A stretch of 64,000 nucleotides of DNA from Branchiostoma floridae. Its lineage: Eukaryota > Chordata > Leptocardii > Amphioxiformes > Branchiostomatidae. Position 1 is the first letter of the stretch. Every line of letters starts with the position of its first letter. The notes under the pieces were generated by a model. The model saw nothing but the letters and a program-made list of their open reading frames with translations, was not told where the DNA came from and did no database searches. The position numbers and the translations under genes are program-made. The DNA lies in assembly GCF_000003815.2 (NCBI RefSeq), contig NC_049988.1:9472896-9536895 (forward strand), written 5' to 3'. Positions 1-17,904 of this stretch are shown here, piece after piece.

Positions 1-1429
1 ACCCCTTTCCCAGGTTGTTAGATCAAGCCGTGTGCAAAATGTGTACCTCGGGGCGGTGTGCAAAGAAACAATTAAAGACCAACTTCATGTTTTCTAGAAG
101 TTATGGTAGAAAAATGCCTTAAGATCTGTATTGAAAGACTCTTTCATCCTTATGAGATTTAGATGGCTAAGATGACTTCTGTCAAGACAACGATGTGAAA
201 GCGAGAGTGTAAATAGAAGTGTTTAGAATCTCGTCATACATTTACACCTTCGTCACCCATCCCCCGGGCATAACTAGTCCGGCCAGTTTGGACCAACAGA
301 CTTATTAAGGGGTGGTTTCAAAACTCATTTCCATTTGAAACCAATATCGATTTCTGCTATCAGTAAGACATATGGCACCCATTCGAAAGCATTCATATTC
401 GACAAAGCATTCAAATTGCAGTAGAATATGTATACAAGTATGTATGAAAAGGATCGGAAGCGCAAGGACGGTTGAATTCACAACATTATTTCCAGACAAT
501 TATATTACATTATATTTAACCTCCACGGGGCTCCACCTTTTACCTTTCATAGATCAGAACAAAAGACTTGCAGGTCAAAAAAATGGTAACAATACCAAGG
601 TGAGATGGTACAGATGTCAATCCTAACACTAGTTATGTGTCAGTAGATGCCATACTCAGTTCGCACCTTGTGCGATTGGTGTGCAATAAAGCTATCATTA
701 TTATAAAGAGCAATGAAGAAATATATCTCCGAAATGAAAAGAAAATTGTGATGACCAAGACACCACAAATGAACCGTAAGAAAATCCATGGCAAAGTACT
801 CTCCTTTGAACAAGGACGAGGAGGGATATAAACTTAGCCACGTTAGGATTGAGTTCTGGCCGCAAAAGCGCCACCTACATCGGCTACATATAGCGGCGAG
901 AAGCATAACTCTAACCAGAAGCTCTGAGGAAGGTGTCCGAGAGACACCGAACGCAATCAAAGTGGTTATAAATTGGTTGTGAAAAAGAATTCTCCAAGAT
1001 CCTATATTCTACAAACTGATGAAATCATTTTCGGAAATACTTTCTTCTCTTTCCTCCAAAAAGTAATTTCGTTTGGCAGAATGTGTATGTGAGACTATCC
1101 CTTGGAGATAGGGCCTGGATTATTAAACGGCGGTGAGATGGGGATAGAGACGTGATAACGGGAAAGATGAACGACCTGAGATAATCGGAAATTAATTTCT
1201 GGCGAGATTAGGGTGATGAATTTTACACAGCGTGGGCCGGATGACGTCATTAAAAGACGATCCAAACGAAAGTTTTGTGCCGATTTTTTGACCCACATAT
1301 TTAGGAGCGATTTCCGTCAAAGTGTGAGCATTATTACACAATACAAAAGTTACTCAATCACTTGGATAGGTTTTGGAAACGTTCAGATGTTTCAGGTGGC
1401 ATGCACTACGTTTAATAAGTGACTGATTT
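1..1429. other. No gene recognised
   Basis: No coding signal. 805-970 resembles 13025-13170 (shared cgccacctacat, ggcgagaagca and gaggaaggtgt), so at least that part is a dispersed repeat. Confidence 0.6.
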
Positions 1430-1868
1430 AACATTAAATACAACCAGATACAACCAGACTCCTCCGAATAATAGACTCTGTACACTTTGTAACTCCAAAC
1501 CGTATAGAGAATAAAGTCCATTTTATATTAGAGTGTCCTTCATACAATGACATGCGCAACTCTTTTATCAGTGCTCTGAATGTAGTAGATACACGATGTA
1601 CAGAGTTAACCAACGACAACCTGTTTGTACATATAATGACAACAACAGACAACTTTGTACAACACAAACTCTGTGAGTTCGTATACACATGTTTTAAGAA
1701 AAGGGAAGAGTCATGTAAACGTTAGATATAGTGATAGCTTAGTTGCAGATGTATTGTTTATTCAATTGTAATACTACATGTTATAGTGCTTAGTCTTTAG
1801 TATCCCATCATGGGATTTGCTGCATTTAGCCCACATGGGCAGGAACATGCAAATAAAGATCATTCATT
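1430..1868 (+). mobile_element. Decayed 3' end of a non-LTR retrotransposon
   Basis: Broken forward frames give RLCTLCNSKP, then IENKVHFILECPSYNDMR, a Cys-His-Cys-like C-terminal motif of LINE ORF2 proteins, with a frameshift and stop between them. It ends with agcccacatgggcaggaaca, aataaagatc and attcatt, a LINE-type tail. Confidence 0.75.
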
Positions 1869-2206
1869 AAAGGCGCTATTCGGCAACGTCGGACCGTTCA
1901 CAAAATCTATCCAACTTTTGTAAAATGCATTCAGATCACGCAATTTTCATATCACATTTTATGTTATTGCTGCAATTGTCGTGCAATGTGCTCGAATTAT
2001 CTTACCTTTTTTCGTCTCCTACACAATTTCTGGGGACCAAAATATCACTACACGTCCAGTTCTAAATCTACGTTCGACACCCCTCGCCAGTCACATTCTT
2101 TGAGGTCAGACTATACAAACGGAAGGTAAGAAGTAAATCGTCTTTTTTTTCAGGGCAGGCACTACGAAACATACTTGTTGTCCACTAGCCTGTGTACCTT
2201 AATTTT

Positions 2207-2413
2207 TAAAGGGCCTATCTCACCAACCGGAGGCGCTGTGGCACGTGGGGGCACTGCGGAGGCGTGGCGGAGGCATTTTACCACTTACATTATTTTTGTT
2301 TCAATGTCAAAAACACAGCGCCTTTGTTGGAGGCACCTTAGATTTCGTTGGAAGCACGGTAAAGGACGTTTAGTGCCTCCTGAGTGCCTCGGCCTGGTGA
2401 GATAGGCCCTTTA
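2207..2413. mobile_element. 207-bp MITE with 19-bp TIRs
   Basis: taaagggcctatctcacca is exactly inverted as tggtgagataggcccttta. The interior is GC-rich with repeated ggcgga/ggaggca. No coding. Confidence 0.85.
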
Positions 2414-3718
2414 CTTTAGGACTTTCAATAACAACCGCATTTATTGTCTGGCAACCCTGCACGTCACAGGACGACCGGCCCTGACCTGTACCAAGGGTCC
2501 TTGATCCAATGACATGGCTGACGGCTTCGCTTAAGTCGATGTCCCCTCGCCCGAACAAGGGTACACCTGGCTCCAAAAAATCACCAGTCGAACAAACCCT
2601 GCTTGCTAACTTGTATTGTTAGTACCTGTTTAACTGAGAGGGATAAAATGCTCTGATTCACGTTGTAGCACATGTTGGTAGGGACTGGTGCACGGTGTCT
2701 GCTTACTACAGGTAGGGATAGGTCTATTGCATAGAGTTTACGACTGGAGGACAGAGGTTATCAAGCCATAGTACAGTGGAAGCCAGCTATTTGCAATACG
2801 CTTAGGCGCAAAAATCGGCTAGTTGCAAAGAATTCTGAAATCCAACACCGTTTCCCATTAGCGCCATTGTATAGAGTACCCCATATTTGCAAAGCCCAAA
2901 TCGGCTAATCGGGAAAAAAATTCAAAATGCAACACATTTTGAACCCAAAATACGCCAAACAAATCGTCAGAATTGTATTTTCTCTCCTTCCCTCGAGTGG
3001 TTAAGGCTACGAGTTCGGGATTGGGCTACGGGGTACCTGATAAGGCTACGGGTACCGGGCGGGGTTATGTGTAGGGGATAGAGCTGCGTAAGGCGACGGT
3101 ATAGGGCTACGGGTACGAAATAGAGCTATGGTTGCAGTACAATGCTACAGGACCTACAGGTGCCGAGGTATACCGGTATAGTACTGTACAGGTACCGGAT
3201 ATGGCTATTGGTAAGGGATGGGACAAGGGTACCGGAAAGAGCACCGGGTACAAAAAAAGGTGTACCGGAGAGAAAACAGAATACCAGGCTACCTTTCAGC
3301 TCATAATCAAGAAGTATGTTGTAGTCGTATCACGTACATTCCATATACAAAGATACAAAACAGAAATGAATAATGGTAAGGTGATCACGTGTGACCCGAG
3401 AATTAGGGGGTCTTACCCCACATACAACACTGGAGCTGGGAGTACTTTGTTATGATCGGTATGTGTGACGGGCTTGATGTTAGCCTCAGGTCTTTTCAGC
3501 CAAGTCCTACACATTGTCAGGTGTTCGCTACTTTGGGTAGTATTAGTGTTGTTTGTTTATACATACACTCAAATAAAACGGTATGCGACAGAAGTAAAAT
3601 GCGTCCGGCGCCGATCTGAACTGAACACATGTTTTGTCTCTTTCTATCCGTGCCCTTGTACTACAGACCTGAATGCGGATTCTACTGGGGAAGGGGCTGG
3701 GGAGGGTGCTAGTCAGTT
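2414..3718. other. No gene; degenerate GGTACCGG/GGCTACGG repeats at 3000-3260
   Basis: 3003-3260 has many imperfect ggctacgggtaccgg-like units. Near 2774, acagtggaagccagctattt resembles a pogo/Tigger-type transposon end, but no partner end was found. Confidence 0.55.
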
Positions 3719-3884
3719 ACTCTCCAAGCAGAGGTTAGACTCCAGCTGTTTTTGACGTTTTTAGGCGTTTGTATTGGGCTTTTTAGCCGCAAGACATCGA
3801 CAAAACGGTACAAAATAGAAAGCCCGGTAAAAACGCATATAAAACGTCCAAAAATAGCCGGAGCCTAACCTCTGCTTGGAGAGT
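3719..3884. mobile_element. 166-bp MITE, ACTCTCCAAGCAGAGG family
   Basis: actctccaagcagaggtta is exactly inverted as taacctctgcttggagagt, and imperfect pairing continues inward. A lone end of the same family is at 27498. Confidence 0.85.
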
Positions 3885-4571
3885 TATAGTCGGTGTCTTC
3901 CGTGAGGGACAGTGACAACTGAACGGTACACCTGTACACCGCTGGAGGCGAAACAAACCATCTCTACTCTATGAAGACCTCTTGGTAAGTATAAATCACA
4001 GCTACATTCTCTCTGAAGCAATGTACGTAAGGTGCTGGAAGGGTAGAGATATCGTCGTTTGTTTTTATTTTGTGTGTGTAGAGAATACAACAAAAGTAAA
4101 TCTAGTGTAAAGCTTCTATTTTGCTGCAAAGTGGAAAATTTGTCATGAAAACATCACTTCAAGGCCTAAACCATACGTTCCCAGCGAAAGTACATACCTA
4201 AATGCATTTTGTTACATTATATTATTACTATCAGCTAGTAGTATAGAAACAACAGCTAATAATTGGTCCGTACAAAACGTTATAAATGTCACACAATAAC
4301 TTTTTATATTCTAACATTATGGTCTATACGGCTGTAGAACTTACCACTGGACGAGTGCCGACCCAGTTAAAGCCGATACCAGGTTGATATGTCAGATTAT
4401 ATAGCGTCATTAAACACTACAGGAAAACCTCCGGGGTTACTGATCGTGTCGGGGTACTATATCATAGTCAGGGTAATAAATCTGTACAGATAGTAACCGC
4501 ATGGCCATACGTGTTGTGGTATAATTGATAAAAGTCAAATCAAATCAAATTAAAGTTGGAACTGTGCGTCT

Positions 4572-4715
4572 TAGCCTGGATACCAGACTGTTTCCAGGGC
4601 ATATACAGCCCAACTCCTCGGTTCTAGGGCCAAAATGCCCCTACGGAAATTTTACAGCAGGCTGAGTTAGACCCTAATACTATTGAGGTCGGGCCAGGGT
4701 CTGGTATCCAGGCTA
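4572..4715. mobile_element. Palindromic MITE, TAGCCTGG family
   Basis: tagcctggataccagac is inverted at the right end as gtctggtatccaggcta. Confidence 0.85.
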
Positions 4716-4955
4716 GGGGGCTTTTAAGACATATTTTTACTAATGCAAATACATGGGAAAAACGTTTGTGATTTTTTCAGAAGCTTGATGGGGTAATAAT
4801 AAGGTTTGTACATGTGACGTTCGCTTGGAGATAAATACGTTGCAGTGTGTTAGATGCATAGTGTCGTATTTCTATGTCCAATCTAAAATGTAACAAATCA
4901 TTAGAGTGAATTTATGTATGTATATGTAGGTAGTCGTTATGTAGAGTTGATGAAG

Positions 4956-5317
4956 TAAGGCCAGTTGATTTGATTATATGGATGACATCCTCTGGGAACT
5001 CAAAAACTGATGCGAGTCCGCGAATACAAAAAAATGTCTTCATTATGAAGTGGTCAGGAACAAATTGAACAAATGACTAAACACACAGAATATGGTATAC
5101 CGAACAATAGATTCTTCATTTTTGTTCTTTCACATCTTCTTACACTGACATAAGTATACGTTCTCCGATATTTGACTTTGCAATCTACGGCATTTATTTG
5201 CTTTATATTGCAGCTGCTTTGTGCGATTAACAGTATGGATGGATTTGTTTCTTTGGGAACGGCCGAAAATTTATGCGCACGCGGATGTCATCCATACAAT
5301 CAAATCATAATGGCCTA
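4956..5317. mobile_element. Non-autonomous TIR element, GGATGACATC family
   Basis: The left end taaggccagttgatttgatt is followed by atatggatgacatcc. The right end is ggatgtcatccatacaatca, then tggccta. The interior matches the reverse complement of about 23930-24276. Confidence 0.75.
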
Positions 5318-6888
5318 TTCTAAAATGTACCAAATCATTCAAGTGAATGTATGTATTTGTGTAGTAAGTCATTAACTAGAGTAATCCTCGCTGGCGTACA
5401 GAGACGGTGGAACGACAGATGGATGACAAGAAATGGAAACATTATTCATAAGGTTCTGATGGGCCTGAGACCACTGTACATTAAATATAAACAACATCTG
5501 AAACATTGATTCTGACATATAAATCAACGTGTTCAGACCACCTGTGTATCTATGGAAGATGTATCACAACATATGAACAGTAATTCTACGCATAAGTACG
5601 TTGTACAAACTGATACGTTCGTACTCGACAAGTATATCAATATCCACTGATTTGGAGTACAATCATGAAGGTTTCTCATTAGGAATATGAATTTGTCTCT
5701 GTTACTTAGGTGTATAAAATAGGGACAGAAAGGTTCCAGTTCTATCAGTGTATAAAATTAAACTCTCTCTCTCTCTCTCTCTACATTCTAGTACAAAATG
5801 CTGTCAATCTTTTTTCTATGTGGATTGCAATGTTGTTAATAGGCATCTATTTGGTTAGGGATGCACTTGGCTGTATAAATGAATTCATAATTATATGTAA
5901 CCAAATTTGTGGATAACCGTTTTCATACTGTCACGATTGAGTGTATTGGTGACAAAAGCAGTAACAGTATATCAACATCGTTTTGTGTTGAAAAAGCATT
6001 CTTGAAGTATTACACTCAACATATTTTTTCAGAAAATCGTAGAATGAAAATATCGCCTATTGGAGAGTTTTCTGCCGGTACACTATCTTGATATTATGGC
6101 TGATGATTATTACTCAGAATAAACACATTAAAATATTGCATGGTAAATCTCAATGTTTATAGTCTTTATTGTGTGACTGAGTGTCCTTTTATGGCTCCCT
6201 GTGTTGCATATGATCATCAACATAATTTTTCCAAATCACACTTCGAGTCAAAACCCACAAGTGAAAGAGACCGTCTGTGGTAGAAGCTGTATAAAACATT
6301 TAGTTCCGGTATAGGTTAGAAGCAAATAGGTTAGAATCTGGCATTGACTGGGGTAAAAAGAATCGTATGGGCCATGGTAGAGGTACAAGATGTGTTTGAT
6401 GAAATGTAACTAGAAGAAAGTAAAATCAAACATTATCATTCAGCATTTCTCTTACGGTTCAACCTCAGCTTTCCTAAGAAACTTTAAGCTTTTTGGAGTG
6501 ACTCAAGCGCCCCCATACCACGATGCACAGTAATCACATGACCACTAAAGCAGACTTTACAGCTTGTCATGATTGACAAAAATTGAAACTGTCATTCTAA
6601 CAACATGTAAGACAGTACAGAAACCCAGGGTGTCAAGCCTTGTATTTACTTTCTCTCTGAAATTTTTTATTGTGGTTGACTGTGTGGTGAATTTTATCAA
6701 ACTAAACGAATATAAGAGTATAACGTCAGTATTCCAGCAAAAAAAGTTACTTTATTACTCTGATAAATTATTCTTTATCACACCAGTGCAACATTCTACA
6801 CGCAAAGGTATTTTTTTCGATAAAATAACTGCAGTGCAGCCAAATCCACGTGGATAGATTATGATAATGCTACCATGGCATTCACTGT
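5318..6888. other. No gene recognised; short (CT)n at 5763-5783
   Basis: AT-rich, only short accidental open frames. No structure beyond one CT run. Confidence 0.6.
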
Positions 6889-8045
6889 ACATGTCCATTC
6901 AATAGCACACACAACACTGACAAGAAATCCTTTATATCAGGAGATATGTTCGTCCAGATGATTGTGCACGTGGTACAAACTAGATCAACAAAGCTAAGCG
7001 CACCAAGCGCCACCTACGACCTAGGTTATATTGCACTCTTAAATGATCCACACACCGTACAGTATTTTGAGACGAAATTTTGATTTATTGATAATAAAAC
7101 GGACAAAAGACCACAATAGCAGCCAATTGTCACACAGCTGCACATATAGAAATTGAAATTTGGACGGAGCAGCTTTTCAGTAAGCGACAATTTACAGGAA
7201 TGTACACTAGTCTACTTGTACTAGTTAAATGCGAAGGAGACATACCATCTATGACCTAATCCCCCATTGTTTTACTTTTGAAATGTCTTAAAATTTGTCC
7301 TTCCTCACTTTTAATGGTCACAATATCGAAATCAAAGCCCCAAAAGGCTCCAGAAGTGAAAACCCTATGCGATCCTTTCGCGATTTCCCCATTCCCGAAA
7401 AGACCGAAATTTGGCAATTTGGCGGCCGTCTTAGTCACTTTTGCAGTGACGGCCAGGAGCGGTACTGCAGGTTAGGCTCTCATGGGGGTTATAGTCCTGT
7501 CTAGTAAAAGTGTAAATACATAAAGCCATTAGACGTACACTCAATGAATACTTTCTCATACAATTCCAGAGATATGCACATATATTTAGAATCACCTTTA
7601 AGACTATTGAAAATACGAATTGACGTAAAAATTATGGATTTTTAAGTGGCGCTCGAGGAGCCCACCTAACACTGACGAAGCGCCCCCTATATTCAGGGTT
7701 ACGTCCCTTTTTGTACGTAGTAAGTAATTCAAGGGCATATACGGACATAATTCGCTTTCTTTTGGCAACTATGGTCTTTTCTACAACTGTGCATCCGCTT
7801 AAATGATGAATATTTGGACACCAGACCACAAAATGACATAACGAGGACTTAACTGCAAAGTTTACTGAAAACACTGTAATGACTGCACAGTGTGTCCATG
7901 TAAGACAATGTTGACTTATATCATCTTTTTGTAACAGAATTCGAAGAGAAGACGTCAAATTTTCGAAACTTGAAAGCGCATTCAATCTCGAATTGCAGAC
8001 TTAATTTCAAAGCCTTGATCTTCTTTTCTTTGTGTACAGTCACCA
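6889..8045. repeat. Copy 1 of a large nested tandem duplication
   Basis: Begins gtccattcaatagcacacac and includes the gatttccccattcccgaaaa block. It recurs almost entirely at 8354-9545 in the same orientation. Confidence 0.85.
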
Positions 8046-8353
8046 GGCTTAGACTCAATGAATACTTTCTCAAACGGTTTTAGAGACATGCACATATTTT
8101 TAAGATGACATTTAAGGCTATTTAAAATACGAGTTGACATAAAATTATGGACTTTTTTAAGCGCCACACGAAGAGCCCACCTAACACACTGACCGGCTAG
8201 CGAAGCGCCACCTTTATTCAGGGTTACATCCCTTTTTGTACTAAAGAAGTAATTAAAGGATATATATGGACATTATTTGCTTTCCTTTGACAACTTTGGC
8301 CTTTTCTCCAACTGTTCATCCTTGTAAACGATGAATATTTGGACACCAGACCA
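8046..8353. repeat. Extra partial copy of the second half of the duplicated unit
   Basis: ctcaatgaatactttctcaa onward matches about 7540-7830 and 9034-9330. It sits between the two full copies. Confidence 0.8.
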
Positions 8354-9545
8354 AATGTCCATTCAATAGCACACACAACACTGACAAGAAATCCTTTATA
8401 TCAGGAGATATGTCCTTCCAGATGACTGTTACAAACTAGATCATACATTGTTGTTTCAGAAGATACAATGTTTTGTTAGCAAAAACTAAGCCCACCAAGC
8501 GCCACCTACGACCCAGTCTATATTGCACTGTTAAATGATCCACACACCTTACAGTATTTTGAAACTAAATTTGATGTATTGACTAATAAAACGGACAAAA
8601 CACCACTACATCAGGCAGGTGTCTTCTCGCTGCACATAATAGGATTGAAATTTGAACGTGGTTGCCTTTCAGTAAGCGACAATTTATAGGAATGTACACT
8701 AGACTACTTGTATTAGTTGAATACAAAGGAGACACGCCATTTATGACCTATAATCCCCCATTGTTTTACTTGTGAAATGTCTTAAAATTTGTCCTTCCTC
8801 ACTTTTAATGGTCACAATATCGAAATCAGAGCCCCAAAAGGCTCCAAAAGTGAAAACCCCATGCGAGCCTTTCGCGATTTCCCCATTCCCGAAAAGACCG
8901 AAATTTGGCAATTTGGCGGCCGTCTTAGTCACTTTTGCAGTGACGGCCGGGAGCGGTACTGCAGGTTAGGCTCTCATGGGGGTTATAGTCCTGTCTGGTA
9001 AAAGTGTGAATACATAAAACCATTAGACCTACACTCAATGAATACTTTCTCAAACAGTTCCAGAGACATGCGCGTATATTTCAAACGACCTTTAAGACTA
9101 TTGAAAATACGAATGGACATAAAATTTATGGATTTTTAAGTGGCGCTCGAGAAGCCTACCTAACACCGCCATCGGCTGACGAAGCGCCCCCTATATTCAG
9201 GGTTACATCCATTTTTGTATATAATAAGTAATTCAATGATATGTATGGACATCATTCGCTTTCCTTGGCAATTTTGGTCTTTTCTACAACTGTTCATCCA
9301 CTTAAATGATGAATATTTAGACACCAGACCACAAAATGGTATAGAGAGGACATAACTACAAAGTTTACCGGAAACACTGTATCATGTCTCTAATAAAGAC
9401 AATGCTGGCTTAAATCACCTTCCTGTATAAGAGAAGGGACGACGAATTTTAATTTCGAACCTTGAAAGGACGTTCAATCTAGAATCACAGCCTTACAGGG
9501 ATAAGACAAGATGCCGTCGTTACGTACATGTACGAAATCAATTCC
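8354..9545. repeat. Copy 2 of the large nested tandem duplication
   Basis: Same order of blocks as 6889-8045 with scattered substitutions and small indels. It has short conserved open frames in both copies, but they are interleaved on both strands and resemble no known protein. Confidence 0.85.
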
Positions 9546-10431
9546 AAAGTGTTGGTATTCTTTTGTTTGTGTACAGTTTTAGATGTTGTAGATAGCAACA
9601 ATTGTTACAAAAAGAAACATTTAGGAAAGATAACAAGCCCACGGCTTAAGTTTTTCCTTCTCATTGTCATATTTGTTCTGGCATAGTAGCGGCAACGTTG
9701 AGCGTGTATTGTATTCAACATCTATCAAAAGGGGCAGAAACAGAAGTAAAAGACCATTGAAGCTGCTAGGAAAAACACACGTGTTTTACTTTAGCAGTAA
9801 TATATTGTTTTAAAAGTCAGAATACAGAAAAGCAATTGGAACTTGAATTGTTATCTGTGTTACATAGGTTGGTGCATCCCTCTAATATGCCTAGTTCGCA
9901 GTCTGGGATTGAACTTGTTTCAAAATCAATTTTTTGTTTGTTTTGTTTCTCTACAAACAGTTAATTAATATGGGATTGTAGTTGTTGCTTTTTCATCCGG
10001 TGTTTTCTTTAGCTAGCTATAGTTTACATAATTACACGAACAATATACAATGTGCAGGCATGCCCTTGTTTACATCATTTTGTGGTGCGGTGTCCAGATG
10101 TGCCTTTAATACATACTCGTATGCGGCTGGCCTGTTGAGGAAAAGGACAGGCTGATTATGGATTAATAAAGTTCACATATGGCCTTACTAAAAACGTACA
10201 CAAACTGATGTAAACATAAATGTAGGAGGCGCTTCGCCGGGCGGCTAAAGTGTTGCATAGGGTCCTTGTCAGACCTTGCAATGTCACCCTTTATAAGTCA
10301 ACGTATCTGACTGGAACTCTTACAAATATTTTTAGATGTACATGAAGGTTTCAAGACCTATTAGAGAAAGTTTCGTTGTCACTAGACCCGATGCCTTCTT
10401 TTTACATTTTAGAAGACGACACTATATACCC

Positions 10432-10560
10432 TATGAGAGCCTAATCTGCAGTACCGCTCCCGGCCGTCCCCGCAAAAGTGGCTTAGAAGACCGTCAAATT
10501 GCCAAATTTCGGTCTTTTCGGGAATGGGGAAATCGCGAAAGGCTCACATAGGGTTTGAAG
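10432..10560. repeat. Inverted fragment of the 6.9-9.5 kb repeat unit
   Basis: Reverse complement of the block around 7360-7490 (cggtcttttcgggaatgggg, cagtaccgctcc). It shows that the unit is dispersed, not only tandem. Confidence 0.85.
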
Positions 10561-12780
10561 TTCTGAGGCTTGGTCGACTTTTATTTCGAAAATGGGACGA
10601 TATGAAAGGAGGAATAAAAATATTTTAACAACCTCAGAAATATCACAATGACATATCGGGTCATAAATGATATGTTTTCTGCGCATTTCACCAATAGAAG
10701 TTGCCAAGATGACATTTCTGTAAACTGTTACTGTCTTGATGGTTATCACTTGAAATTTTAATTGTTTTGTGGAACAAGAAGACATTGAGTCAGTGCAAAG
10801 TGTTTTTGTCTATTTGTCTACTAATAGAATCAATTGTGAAAACAAAATGCTTTAACGGTGCATTATAACTGTGGGCGCTGGGGGAGCGGTTTCTGAGCTG
10901 ATTTAACGGGTAAAAATTATTCTAGGATCCCGCTGACGTAAAACGATAAATTCCAATTTAGATTTCGTTTTATATATAAGCTCTTGATTTGGAATGCTAC
11001 AAAGTCATGATGATGACTTTTAACAATTGAATATTCCATAAATAGACACTTCAGACGATTGTAGCTGTATTGTTCTAAACGGCGCGAAAGACTAGCGCAT
11101 GTCGTTGTACAAGTAAGAAAACAGAATTTCACAATAGCGCCTTGGTTATATCGTCTTACAACCTTCATAAAGAACGAAACAACAGATTTTCTTTTGAAAT
11201 GATACAGCAACAATGTCGTTACCTCTGCTGCACGAGCTGCATACCTTCCACTCAACCTATTCCGCCGTCATAAACTGTCGACACCTGTTCGTAATTGGAC
11301 GGTATTGAAGCGCCCCCTATTGATGCATGACGGTACCCCAGTCTGGGAGTTCCTGACAGTGTACTGCTTAGGAGCGCCACCCAGTGACGGCAGATGATAA
11401 TGCAGATAGAGACTAATTGAATAAGCCTAGGACGCTTTTACGTGGGGAATAAGTATTTGTAGATATACTTCAAAGAATATACAGATTAACTTAATGACTG
11501 CACTGTAGATTTCTTCCGCTAGATGTCAGTACTTCAAGGCTGCAGAAACAGACAGCCAAGAAATCGTGGCCTCTTTAGCATCATCTCATCAGGGAGTGTA
11601 GGGAAATGTTTGAATTTTGATCTTCATGACCTCAGAAACCAGCAGGTAGAGTAACTTGAGTGAAATCCCTGCATTTCTAATAAAACAAAATAATTCTAAA
11701 CAGTATGTTCAATGAGTTCTTCTGATGCTCACTTTTTCCCAATCATTTCAAACTTCCATCCACCTTCACCAAAATACCATACTCATTATTTTCAACCTCA
11801 CTCTCTGTTTGGCTATAGGGGAGTGAAATTAACACAGCAGATCTCCTGTTACAGGGAACTTAATAAAAGTTTTATTCATCATATTCAGTAAAACATTGTA
11901 TAAACAAAATACCCAATGGGTGAAAATCTTCATACAAGTTCCTAATACGTTTGTACTTAGCAAATTGTCAAACGGATTTTCCCTTGTTTTTCTGTGTTGT
12001 CATGAGAAAAATGACTCTTTCCCCGATAAATGTAACATCAACTGTGTCTTAAACAGCCAATCGGAACGTATGCTAAAGAAAGTGCTGTATACAAAATTGA
12101 CAGGGAAAGAAATGGTTTGCTATGTTAAGTATGTAGTGTATCTGGTACTCAGGAAAAGAGAATGTGTTCTGGACAAAATCAGTACTACATTTGAACCTTC
12201 TTGGGCCAACTGATGTACTGTGCCTTTTGTTGAAAAAGGTCATCAGGATGGTAACAAGAGGTTAAAGGTCATAGACTGAAGGGCAAGGAAACTGTGATTT
12301 GGATTGGTGTAAATCGAATGTACATTAAAATTGGTCTATTCCTGTGTTCTATATTTGGGACTTTAATATGATTATGTCCACATATAACAAGGGGGGAATG
12401 AGAGTAGATAGATCTGCAATAATTGGAATTAATAATCTTGAAGGCAAATATCCAGCATCTTTTTTTCTACATGTACATCCCCAACATTTCTCAGTGGAAA
12501 TTTTAGATCACAAAAATTGTTGGCATTTCCGATGTATCATGATTGATTTAAGCTAAAATTGGACATCTAAACACATTCATCATATGTAATATTGAAAGAA
12601 TCCAAATTGGTAATAAAACGACATGTTGGCATCGATGTACCGTCTTTTAAGAAACTGTTGGAGACTAGATTGGTTGTCCGGGAAATATCTCTACCCCTAC
12701 GTTGATGTGAACCAGGATGTGACTTGGCCTGGCTGATGTACTGGCTGTACCTGTGGTCGTAGCTGTGGTCGTAGCTGCCC
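10561..12780. other. No coding exon; likely includes LSM12 3' UTR
   Basis: Directly downstream of the LSM12 stop. A minus-strand AATAAA is at 11871-11876 and an ATTAAA at 12362-12367; either could end the transcript. No other gene is seen. Confidence 0.4.
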
Positions 12781-16901
<4,121 letters not shown>

Positions 16902-17062
16902 CTATCTGGGTCACAAGTAGTATCGTATGTGCAGTCGAACCGCAGGTCACCGTAGAACGCGTTATTCTCTGAAATACGGCTTACGCCGGGTCACGGACTG
17001 ACCCCACTGCATGGGTGTAAACAACAGCTTATTTTGCAACAAAGACACCTTAGATATACATA

Positions 17063-17335
17063 ATGTTTATACTTTTTCGTATCTACATGATTTGCCCAGC
17101 ACAGCCAAGTGGATATTTATTGCATTGCAAAAGATCAGCCAACGTTGTGGCCCCTCAAAAAAAAGCAATTTTCGGTCTCTGTATTTGTGATTATCTTTTC
17201 TCCAGTTGGCCGGGACACACTCAGTTTTGTCCACAGTCGGACAGTCCAGTTCCTCACCTTTACATTGATACCAAACTTCAAGGGCAAATTTGAGGAGAAA
17301 CGGTTTTGCCCCCAAATTAACTGCGAACATGCGCA
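17063..17335. repeat. Left arm of a ~270-bp inverted duplication
   Basis: From tttatactttttcgtatcta to the gcaaaaccgttt complement. It pairs with 17905-18170 as an inverted copy. Lies just upstream of LSM12 exon 1. Confidence 0.9.
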
Positions 17336-17904
17336 AATCACAGTGGTGAAGTTTCAGTCTGGTTGTAGCTACCCAAGCACACTACCCTGCGGACGGACCC
17401 AATTTTTATACATTTCGCATTGTGTCACAGACCTCATTAATTGGTACAAGAATCTGAATGGGTGTGGCTGTCATATGCAATATAATAAGTGGCATGATGA
17501 TAATCAAACACATATAGACACAGAGTTTTAGTACAAAGTAAGAGTTTTTAAGATTCATCATATTTTGAGTCAATCTGTTTCGAACTCCTGGTCCGAACCT
17601 GGGTTCGAACGGTGGAACCCAGCCGGTACGTTCCATGTTCGTGCCGCGGGGGGCAGGCCTAATGTTGCAAGTTCAACCAGCATTTGGAAAAGTTGATATA
17701 ACTAACGGCTCAAGTCTTGCCGTCGCAAATAGATTTCGGGAAGCCCACCAAAATAAAACTAACATTATCCAGAAGCCAGAATAAGTAGGATTCATGTGCA
17801 AGCGTAATGATGTCAAAACATCATGGCTGAGTTTTGTAAAGCATAGTGAAAGATCAGTGTGTGCGGTTTCTCATTCGAAAAAAGACGCCGGGGAATTTGA
17901 CATG

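Noticed and set aside
2774-2960. Possible pogo/Tigger transposon
   Set aside because: Only one end-like motif was found; no inverted partner and no transposase, so not listed as an element.
7256-9001. Paired short open frames conserved in both copies of the large duplication
   Set aside because: They overlap on both strands and are explained by the recent duplication; no start context, splice signal or homology.
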